Shown here: one piece after another, positions 25,343-34,753 of the stretch
How positions within the stretch are numbered: position 1 is the first letter of the stretch
Layout: the number at the start of each line of letters is the position of its first letter
NCBI GenBank assembly: GCA_018824085.1
Contig: JAHJHI010000032.1
Coordinates: 62,001 to 126,000, forward strand
Reading direction: 5' to 3'
Source of the DNA: Gammaproteobacteria bacterium
GTDB lineage: Bacteria > Pseudomonadota > Gammaproteobacteria > Burkholderiales > Rhodocyclaceae
DNA length: 64,000 bases
Notes under the pieces: model-generated
Seen by the model: only the letters and a program-made list of their open reading frames with translations
The model's database searches: none
Told to the model about the DNA's origin: nothing
Position numbers and translations under genes: made by a program

Positions 25343-25932
25343 TGCACGATCAGCGTGTCGCCGGGTTCGAGCACCCGGTCGGGAGAGGTGCCGGACGCAA
25401 GATAGGCGGCGTAGTCGAAGGTGCTGCGCGTCTCCTGTCCGGCGGCGTCGCGCCGGATCAGCGTGATCCGGTCGCGTTTCGCGAACGGCGTGAATCCGTT
25501 CGCCATCGCCAGCGCCTGGATCACGCTGACCGGTGCGCGCAGCACGAATTCGCCCGGCCGCAGCACTTCGCCGATGACATAGATGCGGTAGCTGTGCACC
25601 TGGACCAGGCTGACCGTGACGACGACGTCGCGCAGTTCCTTGCCGAGCCCGGCGACCAGCGCCGCCTCGACTTCGTCCAGCGTCTTGCCGGCGACGCTGA
25701 CGCGCCCGGCGAGCGGGTAGTTCATGAATCCGTCCGGGCCGACCGGCAGCTGCATGGACAGCGCCGGCTGCTTCCAGACGGTCACCATGAGCACGTCGCC
25801 GGCGCCGAGCCGGAAGCCGCCCTGCGCCGCGGGGGCGTCGTCCGCCATGGCGGTGGCCGCGTGCACCGTGCCGAAAATGAAGAGCGCCAGCGCGCAGGCG
25901 GCGCGGCGCAGCGAAATGTGCAGATTCGTCAT
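25339..25932 (-). CDS. Polysaccharide export protein (Wza/EpsE-like)
   Basis: Secreted protein of 197 residues. A signal peptide (to about residue 30, ATAMADD) precedes a Poly_export domain (FRLGAGDVLMVTVWKQP) and an SLBB domain (VIGEVLRPGEFVLRAPVSVIQALAMANGF). No Cys for lipidation is seen after the signal sequence, and the long C-terminal Wza helix is absent, as in short EpsE-type periplasmic exporters. It should form the periplasmic part of the export channel with the Wzz-like protein and the barrel. Confidence 0.92.
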   Translation of the reverse strand: MTNLHISLRRAACALALFIFGTVHAATAMADDAPAAQGGFRLGAGDVLMVTVWKQPALSMQLPVGPDGFMNYPLAGRVSVAGKTLDEVEAALVAGLGKELRDVVVTVSLVQVHSYRIYVIGEVLRPGEFVLRAPVSVIQALAMANGFTPFAKRDRITLIRRDAAGQETRSTFDYAAYLASGTSPDRVLEPGDTLIVQ

Positions 25933-25933
25933 G

Positions 25934-26971
25934 TCAATCCTTCCTGGCCAGCGGGTCGGCGCTGAGCACGCGCGGCAGCACCCACAGAAGTCCGGCGCCC
26001 ATGTAGAGCGCGCGCATGAAGATCAGCGCCGGCGCGCTGAGCATGAGATCGGTGCGCCGGTCGCGGATCGCCGCGAGGAAGGGGCGCGTGGTCAGCAGGA
26101 ACAGCACGGCCATGGCGCCGAAGGCGGCCAGCGCCGGCAGCGGCCACACCGGCATCAGCGGCAGCATGCCCACCATCAGCAGTGCCAGCACGATCTGCAG
26201 CTTCAGGCCCTGCGGCGTGTAGCTGTCCTTGACGGCCTTTTCCGGGAAGCGCCGATATACGCAGGCGCGCCAGTAGGCGCGCGAGAACTTCTTGCGCATG
26301 TAGTTGCTGAAGGTGTCCGGATGGCGGTGGTAGACGATGGCGTCGGGCGCGAACTTGATCCGGTGGCCGGCGCCGGAAATCTTCCACGACAGGTCGGTGT
26401 CCTCGTTGTCGGCCTTCGGGAAGCTGGTGTCGAAACCGCCGACCGCGTCGAACACGCTCTTGCGGATGGCGGCTGAATACGAGAACACGACGTCGATGTA
26501 CTCGTGCGCTTCGAGCAGGCAGTAGCGTTCCTCGAATTCGGCCTGGGCGAAGCGCGCCATCAGCGGTTCCTGGCGCGTGCGGTAGGCGCCCTTGACGGCG
26601 GCGATGGAGGGGTCGTCCATCGGCCGGATCATGTTGCGCAGCCACAGCGGATCGAGTTCGCAGTCCGAGTCGGTGAAGATGACGATTTCGCCGAGCGCCT
26701 CGCGTGCGCCGACGTTGCGCGCCGTGGCGGGGCCGCGGTTCTGCGCCTGGCGGAACAGGCGGACCGACGGCGAACCGGCCGGCAGTGCGGCGATGCGCCG
26801 TTCGAGGTGGCTGACGGTGGCGTCGGTCGAGCAGTCGTCGACGAACAGGATTTCGAAGTGCTCGCTGAAGTCGCGCTGGCCCAGCAGGCTGTCCAGGCAG
26901 AGGTCTATCGTCCGCATCGCGTTGTAGGCCGGAATGACGATGGAAATCCGTGGTCTTGATGTCTCTGTCAT
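25934..26971 (-). CDS. Glycosyltransferase family 2 with C-terminal membrane helices
   Basis: Protein of 345 residues. A GT-A domain fills about 1-240: SIVIPAYNAMRTIDLCLDSLL, the metal-binding FTDSDCEL (DxD) and NEDTDLSWKISGAGH (ED near the catalytic base). Two to three hydrophobic helices near 250-320 anchor it in the inner membrane. It adds one sugar to the growing repeat unit. It is separated by 1 bp from the export gene. Confidence 0.92.
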   Translation of the reverse strand: MTETSRPRISIVIPAYNAMRTIDLCLDSLLGQRDFSEHFEILFVDDCSTDATVSHLERRIAALPAGSPSVRLFRQAQNRGPATARNVGAREALGEIVIFTDSDCELDPLWLRNMIRPMDDPSIAAVKGAYRTRQEPLMARFAQAEFEERYCLLEAHEYIDVVFSYSAAIRKSVFDAVGGFDTSFPKADNEDTDLSWKISGAGHRIKFAPDAIVYHRHPDTFSNYMRKKFSRAYWRACVYRRFPEKAVKDSYTPQGLKLQIVLALLMVGMLPLMPVWPLPALAAFGAMAVLFLLTTRPFLAAIRDRRTDLMLSAPALIFMRALYMGAGLLWVLPRVLSADPLARKD

Positions 26972-27023
26972 GTCATGTGCTCCGTTGTGCGTCGTGTCGT
27001 GCGTTGTTCCGCATTGCCGTCAT

Positions 27024-28259
27024 TCACTGTCCGACCGGCACGGCGCTGAGCCGCTGCAGGCGTTCGCGCGCCGCGGCAGGCGCCAGACGTTCGCGGCGCG
27101 AGGCGAGCACCGCGCGGTAGATGTCGGTCGTGCGCCGCGCCATCGCGGCGAGCGTGAAGCGCTCCAGCAGCCGCTCGCGCGCACGCTGGCCGAGCCGGGC
27201 GCGCAGCGCCGCGTCGTCGAGCAGGCGCTGGCACGCATTGAAGATGGCATCGACGTCTCCGGCCGGAATGATGATGCCGCTGTCGTCGGGCACCATCATT
27301 TCGCGGTTGCCGCCGACGTCGGTCGCAATGATGGGCAGCGCCATGCTCATCGCTTCGAGCAGCGAGTAGCTGAAGCTCTCGACGTGCGACGGCGACACCA
27401 GCGCGTCGAGACTGGACAGCACGGCCGGGATGTCCGACGACGGCACGTTGTCGAACACCACGCGCTCCTGCAGGCCGGCGGCCGTGATGGCGTTGCGCAC
27501 CTCGTCGCGGTAGGCCTCCCAGCCCGGAGGCGCGGCGCCGATGATGAGGAAGCGCAGCGACGGGTATTTCGGGCACAGGCGTTTTGCGGCGGCGATGAGC
27601 TCCAGCTGGCCCTTGTTCGGGTGCACCCGGCCGACGGTGCCGAATACGGTCACGTCGCGCTGCCCGAAGAAGCGCTCGCGCAGGTCACCGTGCGCCCCGG
27701 ACGGCTCGAAGCGGCCGGCATCGACGCCGTTGTGCACCACCACCACCGGCGAGCGCCGCGCGCCCGAGCCGGCGAAGCTGGCCATGTAGCCGGAATCGGT
27801 GATGACGGCGTCGGCGCGCGCCTGCACCTTGCGGTCCAGGAAGGCGTACAGGCTGCCCATCGAGAAGCCGCCCGTGAAGTTGGTCCAGCCGAAGAAGGCA
27901 TTGATCAGCGCGCAGTTCTCGGCGCGCGCGCCGCGCCAGCCGACGATGTCGGCGCGATGATCCAGCGTATGCACGATGTCGGCGCCCCAGTCGCGGATGG
28001 CGGCGCGCAGTGCGTGCAGGTCCTGCATGCCGAAGCGCGAATCGACCTCGACCAGCTGCAGCGGCAGGCCGCGTCGCCGCGCCTCGATGATCCACGGCGT
28101 GTCGGTCTGGCCCGGCCGCACGGTGGCCAGCAGGCGGGTTTCGACCTGGGCCGGGTCGAGCGCCTGCATCAGTGCGAAGACGTAGCTTTCGGCGCCGGTG
28201 ACGTCGCTGATGCCGCGTGCATTGCGGAAGTAGAGGATGCGCAGGGGCTTGGAGCTCAT
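27024..28259 (-). CDS. Glycosyltransferase family 4
   Basis: GT-B enzyme of 411 residues. The N-terminal acceptor half begins ILYFRNARGISDVTGAESYVF; the donor half has VFGTVGRVHPNKGQLELIAA and the E-x7-E region SPSHVESFSYSLLEAMSMALP. Start ATG 28259 is placed 4 bp inside the flippase stop (ATGA). A 52-bp gap separates it from the next gene downstream on the strand. Soluble, acting on the lipid-linked intermediate. Confidence 0.93.
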   Translation of the reverse strand: MSSKPLRILYFRNARGISDVTGAESYVFALMQALDPAQVETRLLATVRPGQTDTPWIIEARRRGLPLQLVEVDSRFGMQDLHALRAAIRDWGADIVHTLDHRADIVGWRGARAENCALINAFFGWTNFTGGFSMGSLYAFLDRKVQARADAVITDSGYMASFAGSGARRSPVVVVHNGVDAGRFEPSGAHGDLRERFFGQRDVTVFGTVGRVHPNKGQLELIAAAKRLCPKYPSLRFLIIGAAPPGWEAYRDEVRNAITAAGLQERVVFDNVPSSDIPAVLSSLDALVSPSHVESFSYSLLEAMSMALPIIATDVGGNREMMVPDDSGIIIPAGDVDAIFNACQRLLDDAALRARLGQRARERLLERFTLAAMARRTTDIYRAVLASRRERLAPAAARERLQRLSAVPVGQ

Positions 28260-29554
28260 GGATCGGTCCTGTTCGAAGGTGAAGACGGATGACGCAGTGC
28301 GCGCCATACGAGGACGGCTATCAGCAGCGCCTGGCCGATGCGCGCCGCGCTGCCGGCCATCGCGGCGCCGACCGCGCCGTGCGCCGGAATCAGCCACAGC
28401 GCCAGCGCGCACCACAGCAGCAGGGACGCGATGCCGGTGACGGCGTAGCCGTGCGGACGGTTCTGTGCGTACAGCACGAGGTAGAGCGGGTGCGAGCACA
28501 GCGTCGCGATGAAGCCCGGCAGCAGCCAGCGCATGACCGGTGCCGCGTCGGCGTAGTCGTGGCCGTAGGCCAGCGTGACCAGCCATTCGGCGGCCGGCCA
28601 CAGCAGGCCGAGCGCGCCGCCGGTCAGCAGCAGCTTGGGCGCGATGGCGCCGACGTAGCGGCGCAGGTCCGGCGTGGAACTGATGCGCGACGTGGACGGC
28701 AGGCGCGTCGTCAGCAGCGCGACGGTGAGCTGGTCGATGAACATGAGCAGCGTCGCGGCCGCCGAGTAGAAGCCGGCCTGCGACAGACCTGACCACTGCG
28801 TCAGTGCCGGCAGCGCGAGATAGCTCTGCAGCAGGAAGCACAGGCTGGCCAGCGCGGTCCAGCGGCTGAAGCGCACCAGTTCGACGAAGGTGGCGCGGTC
28901 GGCGCGGCATTGCCGCAGCGGCGCGCGCAGCAGGAACATGCCGACGGCCGCGCCGAGCGCGAAGAACAGCGCGTGCGTCCACATCAGCGCGTCGAGCGTG
29001 AGCAGCCCGGCCAGCCACAGCAGGGGCAGCGCGGCCAGGCGCAGCGCATTGACCAGCGGTGTGAGCAGCGCGTAGGCGAAGAAGCGCTCGGAGGCCTGGA
29101 GCACGGCCAGCGACAGCGTGGCGAGGCTGGCAGCGGCCGCGGTCAGCGCGGCCAGGCGTATTGCGTGGCCGACGGCTTCTTCGTTGGCGAACGACGACAG
29201 CAGCCAGAACAGCGCCGCCATCGGCAGCAGCAACAGCAGGCGCAGTACCAGCGCGGCGCCGAGGATGTCGCCCGCGCGCTGCGTGTCCTGTGCCTGGCGG
29301 CGCGCATACAGCCGCACCACGCCCGGGTCGAATCCTTCGCCGACGAGGTTGTGCGCCCAGATCGTCGCTGCCGTGAAGGTGGCGAGCACGCCGAAGTCCT
29401 CGGGCCCGAGCACGCGCGCGACGACCAGGCCGAGCACGAAGGCGAAGCCGGAGCGCGTCATGTTGGCGCCGAACACCAGCAGCGCCGGGCTGGCGAGCCG
29501 GCCGAGCCAGGCCGGCAGGCGCGCGGGCGCGAGGGCGTCGCTGCGGCCGGTCAC
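28256..29554 (-). CDS. Wzx-type polysaccharide flippase
   Basis: Inner-membrane protein of 432 residues with about 12 transmembrane helices and the MATE/Wzx-fold N-terminus FGANMTRSGFAFVLGLVVARVLGPEDFG. It translocates undecaprenyl-pyrophosphate-linked repeat units to the periplasm. The start is a GTG at 29554 overlapping the previous stop (GTGA), with GAAGG upstream; no ATG lies close to the fold start. It works with the Wzy-like polymerase at 31838-33283. Confidence 0.9.
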   Translation of the reverse strand: MTGRSDALAPARLPAWLGRLASPALLVFGANMTRSGFAFVLGLVVARVLGPEDFGVLATFTAATIWAHNLVGEGFDPGVVRLYARRQAQDTQRAGDILGAALVLRLLLLLPMAALFWLLSSFANEEAVGHAIRLAALTAAAASLATLSLAVLQASERFFAYALLTPLVNALRLAALPLLWLAGLLTLDALMWTHALFFALGAAVGMFLLRAPLRQCRADRATFVELVRFSRWTALASLCFLLQSYLALPALTQWSGLSQAGFYSAAATLLMFIDQLTVALLTTRLPSTSRISSTPDLRRYVGAIAPKLLLTGGALGLLWPAAEWLVTLAYGHDYADAAPVMRWLLPGFIATLCSHPLYLVLYAQNRPHGYAVTGIASLLLWCALALWLIPAHGAVGAAMAGSAARIGQALLIAVLVWRALRHPSSPSNRTDP

Positions 29555-31077
29555 CGGAAACCTTCGGGGATGGCGACGACGCGCATCAGGCGGAAGTCGG
29601 CGTTGGCGTACTGCTGCTGCAGCGCGTGCGGAAAGCGCGCGGCAAAGCGGGCGAGGTCGTCCGGATGTTCGTAGTCCATGTCCGTGGCGAGATCGCCCAG
29701 ACCGATCATCACGTGGCTGACGCGGTTGTCGCGGATGAGCCGCCACAGTTCGGCATCGCTGCGATAGCCGTAGGGCGACAGGCTGGTCCGTTCGGCGTAC
29801 AGCGCCACGGCGCGCGCGCGCCCGGACAGCACGACGGCATCGGTTGGCGTGTGCAGGCGGATTTCCGCCAGCAGCGCCTGACCGCCGGGGCTGGTCAGGC
29901 CCGGATCGATCGGGCCGCGCGGCGCGTTCAGGTGGCCCGACAGATAGCCGATGGCCAGCGCCACGGCCAGCGCGCCGCCGAGGCCCGCGCCGACGCGCGA
30001 GGGCAGCCGCCCGCACAGCCACTGCAGGCCGGTCCATGCGTAATACAGGTAGATCGGGAACAGCGGCAGCATGTAGCGCTGCTGGATCATCGTGCCGATC
30101 CAGTACATCGACAGCGGCACCATGTAGAGCGGCGTGAACACTTCGAGCACGGACACACCGCGTCGCAGCCGCAGCACGTAGCCGATCACGGCGAATACCG
30201 ATGCGGCGAGGAAAAGCGCTGCGCGCAGCGCGGTGTCGAAGGGCGCGGGCAGGCCGTTCTTGAACAGCACCGACAGGCTGAGCACATAGGCCTTTGCATT
30301 GCTCAGGATGGACGGCGCGTCGAAGCGGATCAGGTGGGCGTAGCCGCCGTCGCCGTGCAGCGTCAGCGACTGCACGACGGCGAATGCGAGCGCGACGGCG
30401 GCGGCAACCATGCTGACGGTGCCGGGGCGGCGCCGGGTCAGCAGTTCGCAGGCCAGCACGGCCGGCAGGATGACGATGCCGACGCTGCGCGTTCCGTACG
30501 CGAGATAGGCCACGACGCCGAGTGCGATGCCCTGCGCGACGAGCTGCGCGTTCCACCGCAACCGTCCGTTGCACCAGCGGTCGGCGAGCCAGAGTGCGAT
30601 CAGCGTGAGGAAGAGAAAGACGGTGTCCGGCCGGGCTTCGTCGCGGAAACCGACGAAGTACGGACTCAGCGCGACCAGCGCCATGATGGCCAGCGCCGCG
30701 CGGTCACCGACACGTCCGCGCAGCAGCAGCACGCCGGCACAGGCCGACGCGCACAGCATGACGACGCCGAGCAGCTTCAGCATGTGCAGGTCGGCGCCCC
30801 AGAGCGCGATCAGCGGCGCGATCAGCAGCGGATAGACCGGCGGGTAGGTGGCGGGACCGGGAATCGCCCACGGATTGGCGATGTAGCCGATGTCGCCGTA
30901 AGGGCGGCTGGCGATCAGGTTCAGCGCGTGTGAAATGTACTGCGCGATGTCGTCGCTCCAGTCGTGGCCGCTGCGCAGGAAAGGCGCATGGACACACCAG
31001 ATGACGACGCACAGCAGGACGAGTGCGAGCGCGAGCGCGCGCCCCGTCAGCAGCCTGGTACGGACCGGCGTGTTCAT
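29551..31077 (-). CDS. ArnT/GT39-like membrane glycosyltransferase
   Basis: Polytopic membrane protein of 508 residues with about 11 helices. The first periplasmic loop contains the paired acidic residues SGHDWSDDIAQY typical of the GT-C superfamily (PMT/ArnT), and a PPVYPLLIAP segment follows. Such enzymes transfer a sugar from an undecaprenyl- or dolichyl-type phosphate donor in the periplasm. It overlaps flanking genes by 4 bp and lies next to a dolichol-phosphate-sugar synthase-like GT2, which could make its lipid-linked donor. Confidence 0.82.
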   Translation of the reverse strand: MNTPVRTRLLTGRALALALVLLCVVIWCVHAPFLRSGHDWSDDIAQYISHALNLIASRPYGDIGYIANPWAIPGPATYPPVYPLLIAPLIALWGADLHMLKLLGVVMLCASACAGVLLLRGRVGDRAALAIMALVALSPYFVGFRDEARPDTVFLFLTLIALWLADRWCNGRLRWNAQLVAQGIALGVVAYLAYGTRSVGIVILPAVLACELLTRRRPGTVSMVAAAVALAFAVVQSLTLHGDGGYAHLIRFDAPSILSNAKAYVLSLSVLFKNGLPAPFDTALRAALFLAASVFAVIGYVLRLRRGVSVLEVFTPLYMVPLSMYWIGTMIQQRYMLPLFPIYLYYAWTGLQWLCGRLPSRVGAGLGGALAVALAIGYLSGHLNAPRGPIDPGLTSPGGQALLAEIRLHTPTDAVVLSGRARAVALYAERTSLSPYGYRSDAELWRLIRDNRVSHVMIGLGDLATDMDYEHPDDLARFAARFPHALQQQYANADFRLMRVVAIPEGFR

Positions 31078-31841
31078 TGTGTGACCGGCAGGTATTTGTC
31101 GCAGCGCTGCAGGCCGGTGCGATGCAGTGCGTACTCGCCCAGCACGCCGAGTATCGAGAAGCCGGTGCGCCAGATGTTCAGGTGGTTGTCCTCGTCGCCG
31201 TAGTGGGTCGGGATCGGCACTTCCACCACGCGCAGCCCGAACACGCGGCACTGGATCAGGATTTCCACGTCGAAGTGGTAGTAGCCGGCATTGCGTTCGA
31301 GCGGAAGCCTGGCCAGCGCGTCGCAGCGGTAGGCGCGGTAGCCGGAATGGAACTCGGTCAGGTTCCAGCCGAGCAGCAGATTGGCCAGTCCGGTCAGGAA
31401 CTTGTTGCCGAGCAGCCGGTGCATCGGCATGTTGCCGGCCAGAGGGTCACCGGCCAGGCGCGAGCCGAAGCTCATGTCGGCGGCGGCGCCGCTGCACAGC
31501 GGCTCGACGATGGTGTCCAGCAGTTCGGGTGCGTACTGGCCGTCGGCGTGCAGCATGACGACGATGTCGTGTCCCTGGCGCAGGCAGTGCGCATACGCGA
31601 TCTTCTGGCTGCCGCCGTAGCCCATGTTCTGCTCGTTGCGGATGACGGTGAAGGTCAGGCGCCGGTCGAGGCCGAGTTCCTGCGCGGTGCGTCGCGCGAT
31701 GCCGGACGTGTCGTCCGTGCTGGCGTTGTCGACGACGATGATTTCGGCCGTGCGGGCGAGGAAGTCCTCGGGAATGCGGTGCAGCACGCCGGGCAGGAAG
31801 CGTTCCGCGTTGTAGGCGGGAATGTAGATGGCGATCTTCAT
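31074..31841 (-). CDS. Glycosyltransferase family 2, polyprenyl-phosphate sugar synthase-like
   Basis: Protein of 255 residues. GT-A start IAIYIPAYNAERFLPGVLHRI, nucleotide-binding IIVVDNASTDDT, and the metal-site LHADGQYAPE (DxD equivalent is DGQ, as in DPM1-type enzymes). No transmembrane segments. DPM1-like members transfer a sugar to polyprenyl phosphate, which would suit the adjacent GT-C enzyme. ATG 31841 overlaps the polymerase gene stop. Confidence 0.9.
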   Translation of the reverse strand: MKIAIYIPAYNAERFLPGVLHRIPEDFLARTAEIIVVDNASTDDTSGIARRTAQELGLDRRLTFTVIRNEQNMGYGGSQKIAYAHCLRQGHDIVVMLHADGQYAPELLDTIVEPLCSGAAADMSFGSRLAGDPLAGNMPMHRLLGNKFLTGLANLLLGWNLTEFHSGYRAYRCDALARLPLERNAGYYHFDVEILIQCRVFGLRVVEVPIPTHYGDEDNHLNIWRTGFSILGVLGEYALHRTGLQRCDKYLPVTQ

Positions 31842-33283
31842 GGCGGAAATGGAGGGGCGGAAGAGGTGACCGGAGAGGCGCGGCGCACGGGCGCGGGCGT
31901 GATCCGCGCCTGGATGATGTGACCCATGGCCGCGGCAAGCGCCAGCGTGAACCACATGTCACGCACCATCGGCGTGAAGGCGAGAAAGGCGAGCTGGCCG
32001 ATGAGCGCGATGAACAGCGCGCGCGCGTAATCGGACAGCTCGGGATCGTTCCAGCTGCGCCGGATCGAGCGCAGCGCGATGAACCACAGGCCCAGCAGCG
32101 GCACCAGACCGAGCAGGCCTTCTTCGGCGGCAACTTCGATGAAGGAGTTATGGATCGCCTCGGGGTGGATTTCGCTGAACGCCCAGTCCGGCAGGTAGGG
32201 CATGTAGTTGAAGCGCGCCTGGCCGAGCCCGACGCCGGTGAGCGGGTGCGCAAGGAAGAGGTTGAGGCCGCCGGCCCACGATTCCAGCCGGAACTGGAAC
32301 GAGCCGGCGCTGGAATACAGTTCGCCGCTCTTGAAGGCGGCGCCGACGCCGCGGATCTGTTCGATCGAGCGCGCAAGTTCCGGAAAGCTCCAGCCGTGCG
32401 CGGCGAGGATGGCGAGGAACACGATCGCGCCGCCGACCAGCGGCGCGCGCGACGCCTTCCACCACAGCCACGCGGCGGCCACGGCCATCAGCGCCATGCC
32501 GATGAAGGAACTGCGCGAATAGGTGCTGAACCAGGCGTAGAGCAGCAGCACGAAACAGCCGGCCAGCACCGGGCGCAACAGCCCGCGCGCGCGCCAGATC
32601 ATCAGCGCAAGAAACGGCAGCACCATCTGCAGGAAGCCGGCCAGGAAGATGGGATGCGGCGTCGTGCCTTCAGCCCGGAAGCCGTCGGTGCTGACGTCGA
32701 TCTTGGACTGCGCGGCGGCGCGCCAGTCGCCCGGGAGAACGAAGCGGAAATGCACCTGCGCGATGGTGATCAGCGCCTCGGCGATGCTGACCGCGACGAG
32801 TACCCACAGCACGTGGCGGATGTCGCGCGCCGATTTCACCATGGACAGCGTGACGAAGAACAGCACGAAGCGCGTGAGGTAGCCGGACGCTTCCTTGGTC
32901 AGGCTTTCCGCGTCGAACACGCGGGCGTTCGACAGTGCGACACCGGCGACGACGGCCAGCATGAAGAACAGCGCGGTACGCCCCGCGTCGGTGGCGAACG
33001 GGTTGGGCCACGGACAGCGCTCGGCCGCCGCGTTGAAGAAGATGGCGGCAAGCACCGGCGGCAGCACCATGCGGGTGACGGTGAGGCCGCCGCCGAAGTC
33101 GATCGTCACCGGGATGACGGCGATGAGTACCCACAGGCACACTTGCGGACGGATCAGCAGCACGAGGAAAAGCGGCAACGCCAGGATGGCGAGGAAAGCT
33201 TTTGTTCCGGCGATCGCAATGACCGCGCCCAGGATGAGGGCGGCGGCCAGCAGCGGTAGCGGAATCGGCGTCGTGCGCAGCAT
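31838..33283 (-). CDS. O-antigen ligase/Wzy-type polymerase
   Basis: Inner-membrane protein of 481 residues with about 11-12 helices and a large periplasmic loop around 300-400. The loop holds the Wzy_C signature HNSFIEVAAEEGLLG. This family polymerises lipid-linked repeat units or ligates them to acceptors. In a cluster with a flippase and a chain-length protein, polymerase is the more likely role. It is read in the same coupled run as the two downstream transferases. Confidence 0.9.
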   Translation of the reverse strand: MLRTTPIPLPLLAAALILGAVIAIAGTKAFLAILALPLFLVLLIRPQVCLWVLIAVIPVTIDFGGGLTVTRMVLPPVLAAIFFNAAAERCPWPNPFATDAGRTALFFMLAVVAGVALSNARVFDAESLTKEASGYLTRFVLFFVTLSMVKSARDIRHVLWVLVAVSIAEALITIAQVHFRFVLPGDWRAAAQSKIDVSTDGFRAEGTTPHPIFLAGFLQMVLPFLALMIWRARGLLRPVLAGCFVLLLYAWFSTYSRSSFIGMALMAVAAAWLWWKASRAPLVGGAIVFLAILAAHGWSFPELARSIEQIRGVGAAFKSGELYSSAGSFQFRLESWAGGLNLFLAHPLTGVGLGQARFNYMPYLPDWAFSEIHPEAIHNSFIEVAAEEGLLGLVPLLGLWFIALRSIRRSWNDPELSDYARALFIALIGQLAFLAFTPMVRDMWFTLALAAAMGHIIQARITPAPVRRASPVTSSAPPFPP

Positions 33284-33303
33284 GGTCAGGGGTGCGCGCG
33301 GGT

Positions 33304-33747
33304 TCAGGCCGGAGATGGCGCCGGATCGAGCAGCGTGATGCGCTGTTCGTCCGGGGCGTCGTAATCGTAGGGGTCGTCCGCGTAGGCGAACAGCATCATC
33401 GGACCGCTGCCGTTGTTGCGGAAGGCGTGTGCGACGCCGGGTGCGACTTCGATGATGCAGGGGCGCTCGGCGGACAGCTCGGTCAGCGCGGACTCACCGG
33501 TTTCCATGACGCGGGTCGCCATCTGGGCGCTGCCCTGCAGCACGCAGAACCACTCGGTGGCGCGCTCGTGGAAGTGGTTGCCCTTGACCTGGCCGGGCGT
33601 TGCCGTCGTGACGTAGATTTCGCCGAACTCGAGCGGTCCTTCGATGTGTTCGCGCATCAGCAGCTTGAGCAGCCAGCCGCGTTCGTCTTCGCGCCGCGTC
33701 AGTTGGCGAACGCGGACGCCGGGAAGCAATGGAGTGAATTCGTGCAC
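33304..33747 (-). CDS. Cupin of the dTDP-sugar epimerase/isomerase-like (WxcM/RmlC-related) group
   Basis: Single-domain cupin of 147 residues. The two cupin motifs are visible: KGNHFHERATEWFCVLQG and PGVAHAFRNNG. The overall pattern (ERGWLLKLL, GEIYVTTATPGQVKGNHFH) resembles sugar-nucleotide 3,5-epimerases and 3,4-ketoisomerases lacking the full RmlC length (about 180). The start is GTG with GAGGA 8 bp ahead, overlapping the preceding SDR stop region. It probably isomerises a 4-keto-6-deoxy sugar made by RfbFG; this is inferred from context. Confidence 0.82.
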   Translation of the reverse strand: MHEFTPLLPGVRVRQLTRREDERGWLLKLLMREHIEGPLEFGEIYVTTATPGQVKGNHFHERATEWFCVLQGSAQMATRVMETGESALTELSAERPCIIEVAPGVAHAFRNNGSGPMMLFAYADDPYDYDAPDEQRITLLDPAPSPA

Positions 33748-33757
33748 GTTGGTGTCC

Positions 33758-34753
33758 TCAGGTCGGTGGTGAGGTCAAGGCGCCGCTTTGCAGTGCGTCG
33801 CGATACCAAGGAATGACGGCGGCGATGCCGTCGGCGAATTTCACGACCGGATTCCAGTCGAGCATGGCCCGGGCGCGCGTGGCGTCGCCACAGCTGCGCC
33901 ACAGTTCGGCCTGGCGGTAGGGCAGGGCGCCGAACAGCGCGTGCCCCTTGCTGTCCGCCAGCCTGAAGATGAGGTCGACGGCGTTGCGTACCGACGTTTC
34001 CTCCCCGCTGCTGAGGTTGAACACCTCGCCTTCGACGCCCGGCACGACGGCGGCGCGCAGATAGCCTTCGACGATGTCGTCGATGTGCGTGAACTCGCGC
34101 GTCTGCTCGCCCAGCGTCATCGGGAATTCTCGGTTCGCCAGCGCTGCCAGGATGGCCTGCGGAATCAGCCGCACCGCTTCCTGCTCCGGGCCGTAACAGA
34201 GGAAGGGGCGGATCGTCGTGACCGGGATGCCGCGCGTGCGATGCACCATCTCGCACCACATCGTCGCGGCGGCCTTGGACACCGAATACGGCGACACCGG
34301 GTGCAGCGCGTCGGCTTCGGCGGCCGGCACGTCGCGGTCTCCGTATTCCTCGCAGCTGCCGGAATTGACGATGCGCTGCACGCCGGCGTCGGCGAGCGCA
34401 TTGAGCAGGCGCACGGTGCCGACGAGGTTCACCATGATGGCGCGTTCGTCGTTGTCGCGGTCGCGCCCGACGTTGGTATAGGCGGCCATGTGGAAGGCGT
34501 AGCGCGGCCGGATCTCGGCGATCGTCGCCGGCAGCGCGACCGCGTCGCCGAGGTCGGCGCGCAGGATGCGGATGCGATCGCCCAGCGGATCGAGCTTGCT
34601 GCTGCTCGATTCCGGGCGCAGCAGCACGTGGACGTCGGCGCCGAGCGCGACCAGCCGTCGCGTCAGGTGGGCGCCGATGAAGCCCGAGGCGCCGGTGACG
34701 AGCACCGGCTGACCGCGCAGCGCATCGACCGGATCGGCAAGGGGCGCGTTCAT
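33758..34753 (-). CDS. NAD-dependent epimerase/dehydratase (extended SDR)
   Basis: Protein of 331 residues. NAD-binding VTGASGFIGAHLTRRLVALG, active-site Ser in IVNSGSCEEYG, and the catalytic Tyr/Lys in SPYSVSKAAATMW. It has the EFTHIDDIVEGYLRA segment of extended SDRs. It is the probable 4-keto reductase or epimerase that acts with the cupin next to it. Start ATG 34753 overlaps the stop of the GH26-like gene. Confidence 0.9.
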   Translation of the reverse strand: MNAPLADPVDALRGQPVLVTGASGFIGAHLTRRLVALGADVHVLLRPESSSSKLDPLGDRIRILRADLGDAVALPATIAEIRPRYAFHMAAYTNVGRDRDNDERAIMVNLVGTVRLLNALADAGVQRIVNSGSCEEYGDRDVPAAEADALHPVSPYSVSKAAATMWCEMVHRTRGIPVTTIRPFLCYGPEQEAVRLIPQAILAALANREFPMTLGEQTREFTHIDDIVEGYLRAAVVPGVEGEVFNLSSGEETSVRNAVDLIFRLADSKGHALFGALPYRQAELWRSCGDATRARAMLDWNPVVKFADGIAAVIPWYRDALQSGALTSPPT

